A stretch of 6,915 bases of DNA from NCBI GenBank assembly GCA_024763595.1, contig JANTFK010000177.1, forward strand, positions 1 through 6,915. Reading direction: 5' to 3'. Source of the DNA: Bacteroidales bacterium. Lineage in GTDB: Bacteria > Bacteroidota > Bacteroidia > Bacteroidales > GCA-2748055. Below the pieces are notes generated by a model that was not told the DNA's origin, ran no database searches, and saw nothing but the letters and a program-made list of their open reading frames with translations. Position 1 is the stretch's first letter. Each line of letters starts with the position of its first letter. The position numbers were made by a program, and so were the translations under genes. Shown here in pieces: positions 5,826 to 6,915 of this stretch.

Positions 5826-6905
5826 TTATTGCTTTTTCGGACCGTAATCAACTGCTTCTACCGCTTTTAGCTGTCTTTCCCGGTCACCCGTGGTTAAATG
5901 AATATCCCTGTACTTTTCCAGGATGGGTGGATTGGGATCAGTGAGCATATCGTAGATCTCAGGACGCCTTGATTTGAAATGCATGGCCTTTACATTATCT
6001 GTCCCGTTGATGGTTTTCCACCATTTACTGGCAGATATCCTTTCCCGGGAAAAATCAATTTCAGTCATGATCACCACATCCTCTTCCCCGGTAGCTTCAG
6101 CCAGCACATTACCATCAAAATCAATAATACCATTCCCGTCTTTTCCAAGCACTACCGGTGCAATATAAACCGAGTTATCCCTGGCCCGGGTGATGAACAT
6201 ATGGGCAGTAGCCAGGCTTTGACCCGGCTTGTTATCCTTTGCCATGGTTGGATTAAAGATGATATCTGCACCTTTCAGGGCATATATGGCCGGTATCTCC
6301 GGATAGGAAATCTCCCAGCAGGTAGCAATGGCAATGTTTCCAAAATCGGTTGTAAACACTTCGAACTCATCCCCCACCGATACCAGCCAGGTCTCCATTA
6401 CCGGTAACAATGTTTTCCGGTGCCTGCCCAAAATCGTTCCGTTGCGGTCCATTACAACAGCTGTATTATAAACTTTGTCATCAGCCCGTTCATAGATGGG
6501 GGCGATAATATACATGTGGTAACGCTTCGCTATTTCAGCAATCCGGTCCGTCAGCGGTCCGGGCACCGGCTCCGCAAGGGCATTAAACAATGTTTGTCCG
6601 CTTTCAGGATCCATCACATCAATATGGAGGCCATAGGATCCGATATGTTGCATATCCTCCGGACCGCAAACCAGATCCGCACCCATCTCTCCTGCTTCTT
6701 CAAAGAGTCCCAGTAATTTATTGAAGTGTGCCATCATCTGGGGCCGGACCAGATCCGGATCATAATCCCCCATGAAAGGATCCTGTCTGGGTAAACCTGT
6801 TGCCTGGATCACGGCAATTTTTGCTTTGCCGGATAACTGACAATAGATTAAAGCAGATGAGAACAGGAAAGCCGCTACAAGTAAATATCTATGTTTCGAA
6901 AGCAT
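5826..6905 (-). CDS. Exported carbon-nitrogen hydrolase (nitrilase superfamily)
   Basis: A 359-residue protein of the nitrilase/amidase (CN_hydrolase) superfamily, alpha-beta-beta-alpha enzymes that hydrolyse non-peptide C-N bonds of amides, carbamoyl compounds or nitriles. The Glu-Lys-Cys catalytic residues are visible: Glu83 in CGPEDM (80-85), Lys164 in HRKTLLP (162-168) and Cys196 in ATCWEISYPE (194-203). The nucleophile motif reads C-W-E where many relatives have C-x-D. Residues 1-23 (MLSKHRYLL, a hydrophobic run, then ALIYCQ) form a signal peptide, so the enzyme should work outside the cytoplasm. Tyr before Cys22 makes a lipobox unlikely. The C-terminal extension after about residue 290 is basic and poorly conserved to my eye. 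The ATG at 6905-6903 is chosen because it begins the signal sequence; the remaining 10 bases to the edge show no in-frame stop, so a slightly earlier start is not excluded. The substrate cannot be assigned. Confidence 0.87.
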   Translation of the reverse strand: MLSKHRYLLVAAFLFSSALIYCQLSGKAKIAVIQATGLPRQDPFMGDYDPDLVRPQMMAHFNKLLGLFEEAGEMGADLVCGPEDMQHIGSYGLHIDVMDPESGQTLFNALAEPVPGPLTDRIAEIAKRYHMYIIAPIYERADDKVYNTAVVMDRNGTILGRHRKTLLPVMETWLVSVGDEFEVFTTDFGNIAIATCWEISYPEIPAIYALKGADIIFNPTMAKDNKPGQSLATAHMFITRARDNSVYIAPVVLGKDGNGIIDFDGNVLAEATGEEDVVIMTEIDFSRERISASKWWKTINGTDNVKAMHFKSRRPEIYDMLTDPNPPILEKYRDIHLTTGDRERQLKAVEAVDYGPKKQ

Positions 6906-6915
6906 ATGTAAAGTT

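Noticed and set aside
5979..6407. 142-codon plus-strand frame opposite the C-N hydrolase
   Set aside because: It is antisense to a gene with intact Glu-Lys-Cys residues; the translation has no recognisable motif.

Overview
The window looks like a stretch of chromosome from a free-living or gut-type member of the Bacteroidota. Three things point there. No gene start has a Shine-Dalgarno sequence. At least two intergenic regions carry the Bacteroidota promoter pattern (TTTG or TTG near -33, TAnnTTTG near -7). The protein set is also typical of that phylum: a cellobiose 2-epimerase, a secreted CE1-type esterase, a Tat-exported aldo/keto reductase and an AgaS-type SIS protein. I saw no tRNA, rRNA, CRISPR array, transposase or phage gene.

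Layout. Positions 1-630 (minus) hold the N-terminal 210 codons of a cellobiose 2-epimerase that runs off the left edge. A 341-bp divergent region (631-971) carries one good promoter candidate for each direction. On the plus strand follow a secreted alpha/beta-hydrolase esterase (972-1829), a long non-coding gap of about 480 bp full of inverted repeats (1830-2310), a Tat-signal aldo/keto reductase (2311-3276) and a two-domain GNAT-like protein (3337-4458). This plus-strand block converges, with a 31-bp gap, on two minus-strand genes: an agaS-like sugar-phosphate isomerase/deaminase (4490-5647) and an exported carbon-nitrogen hydrolase of the nitrilase superfamily (5826-6905).

How the genes may work together. 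The epimerase and the esterase share a divergent control region and could both act on plant polysaccharide: the esterase removing acyl groups outside the cytoplasm, the epimerase converting imported beta-1,4 disaccharides. AgaS adds amino-sugar phosphate metabolism. The two exported enzymes (reductase and C-N hydrolase) have intact catalytic residues but no assignable substrate. The locus is best described as mixed accessory metabolism rather than one obvious pathway.

Most notable signal. The 1830-2310 gap contains two perfect copies of the palindrome ATGTCAC-N6-GTGACAT (one extended to 9-bp arms), of the size and symmetry of a CRP/FNR-family operator. It also has several potential RNA hairpins, including two mutually exclusive ones just upstream of the aldo/keto reductase. 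I did not find a clearly novel multi-gene system; this non-coding segment is the part most worth a second look.
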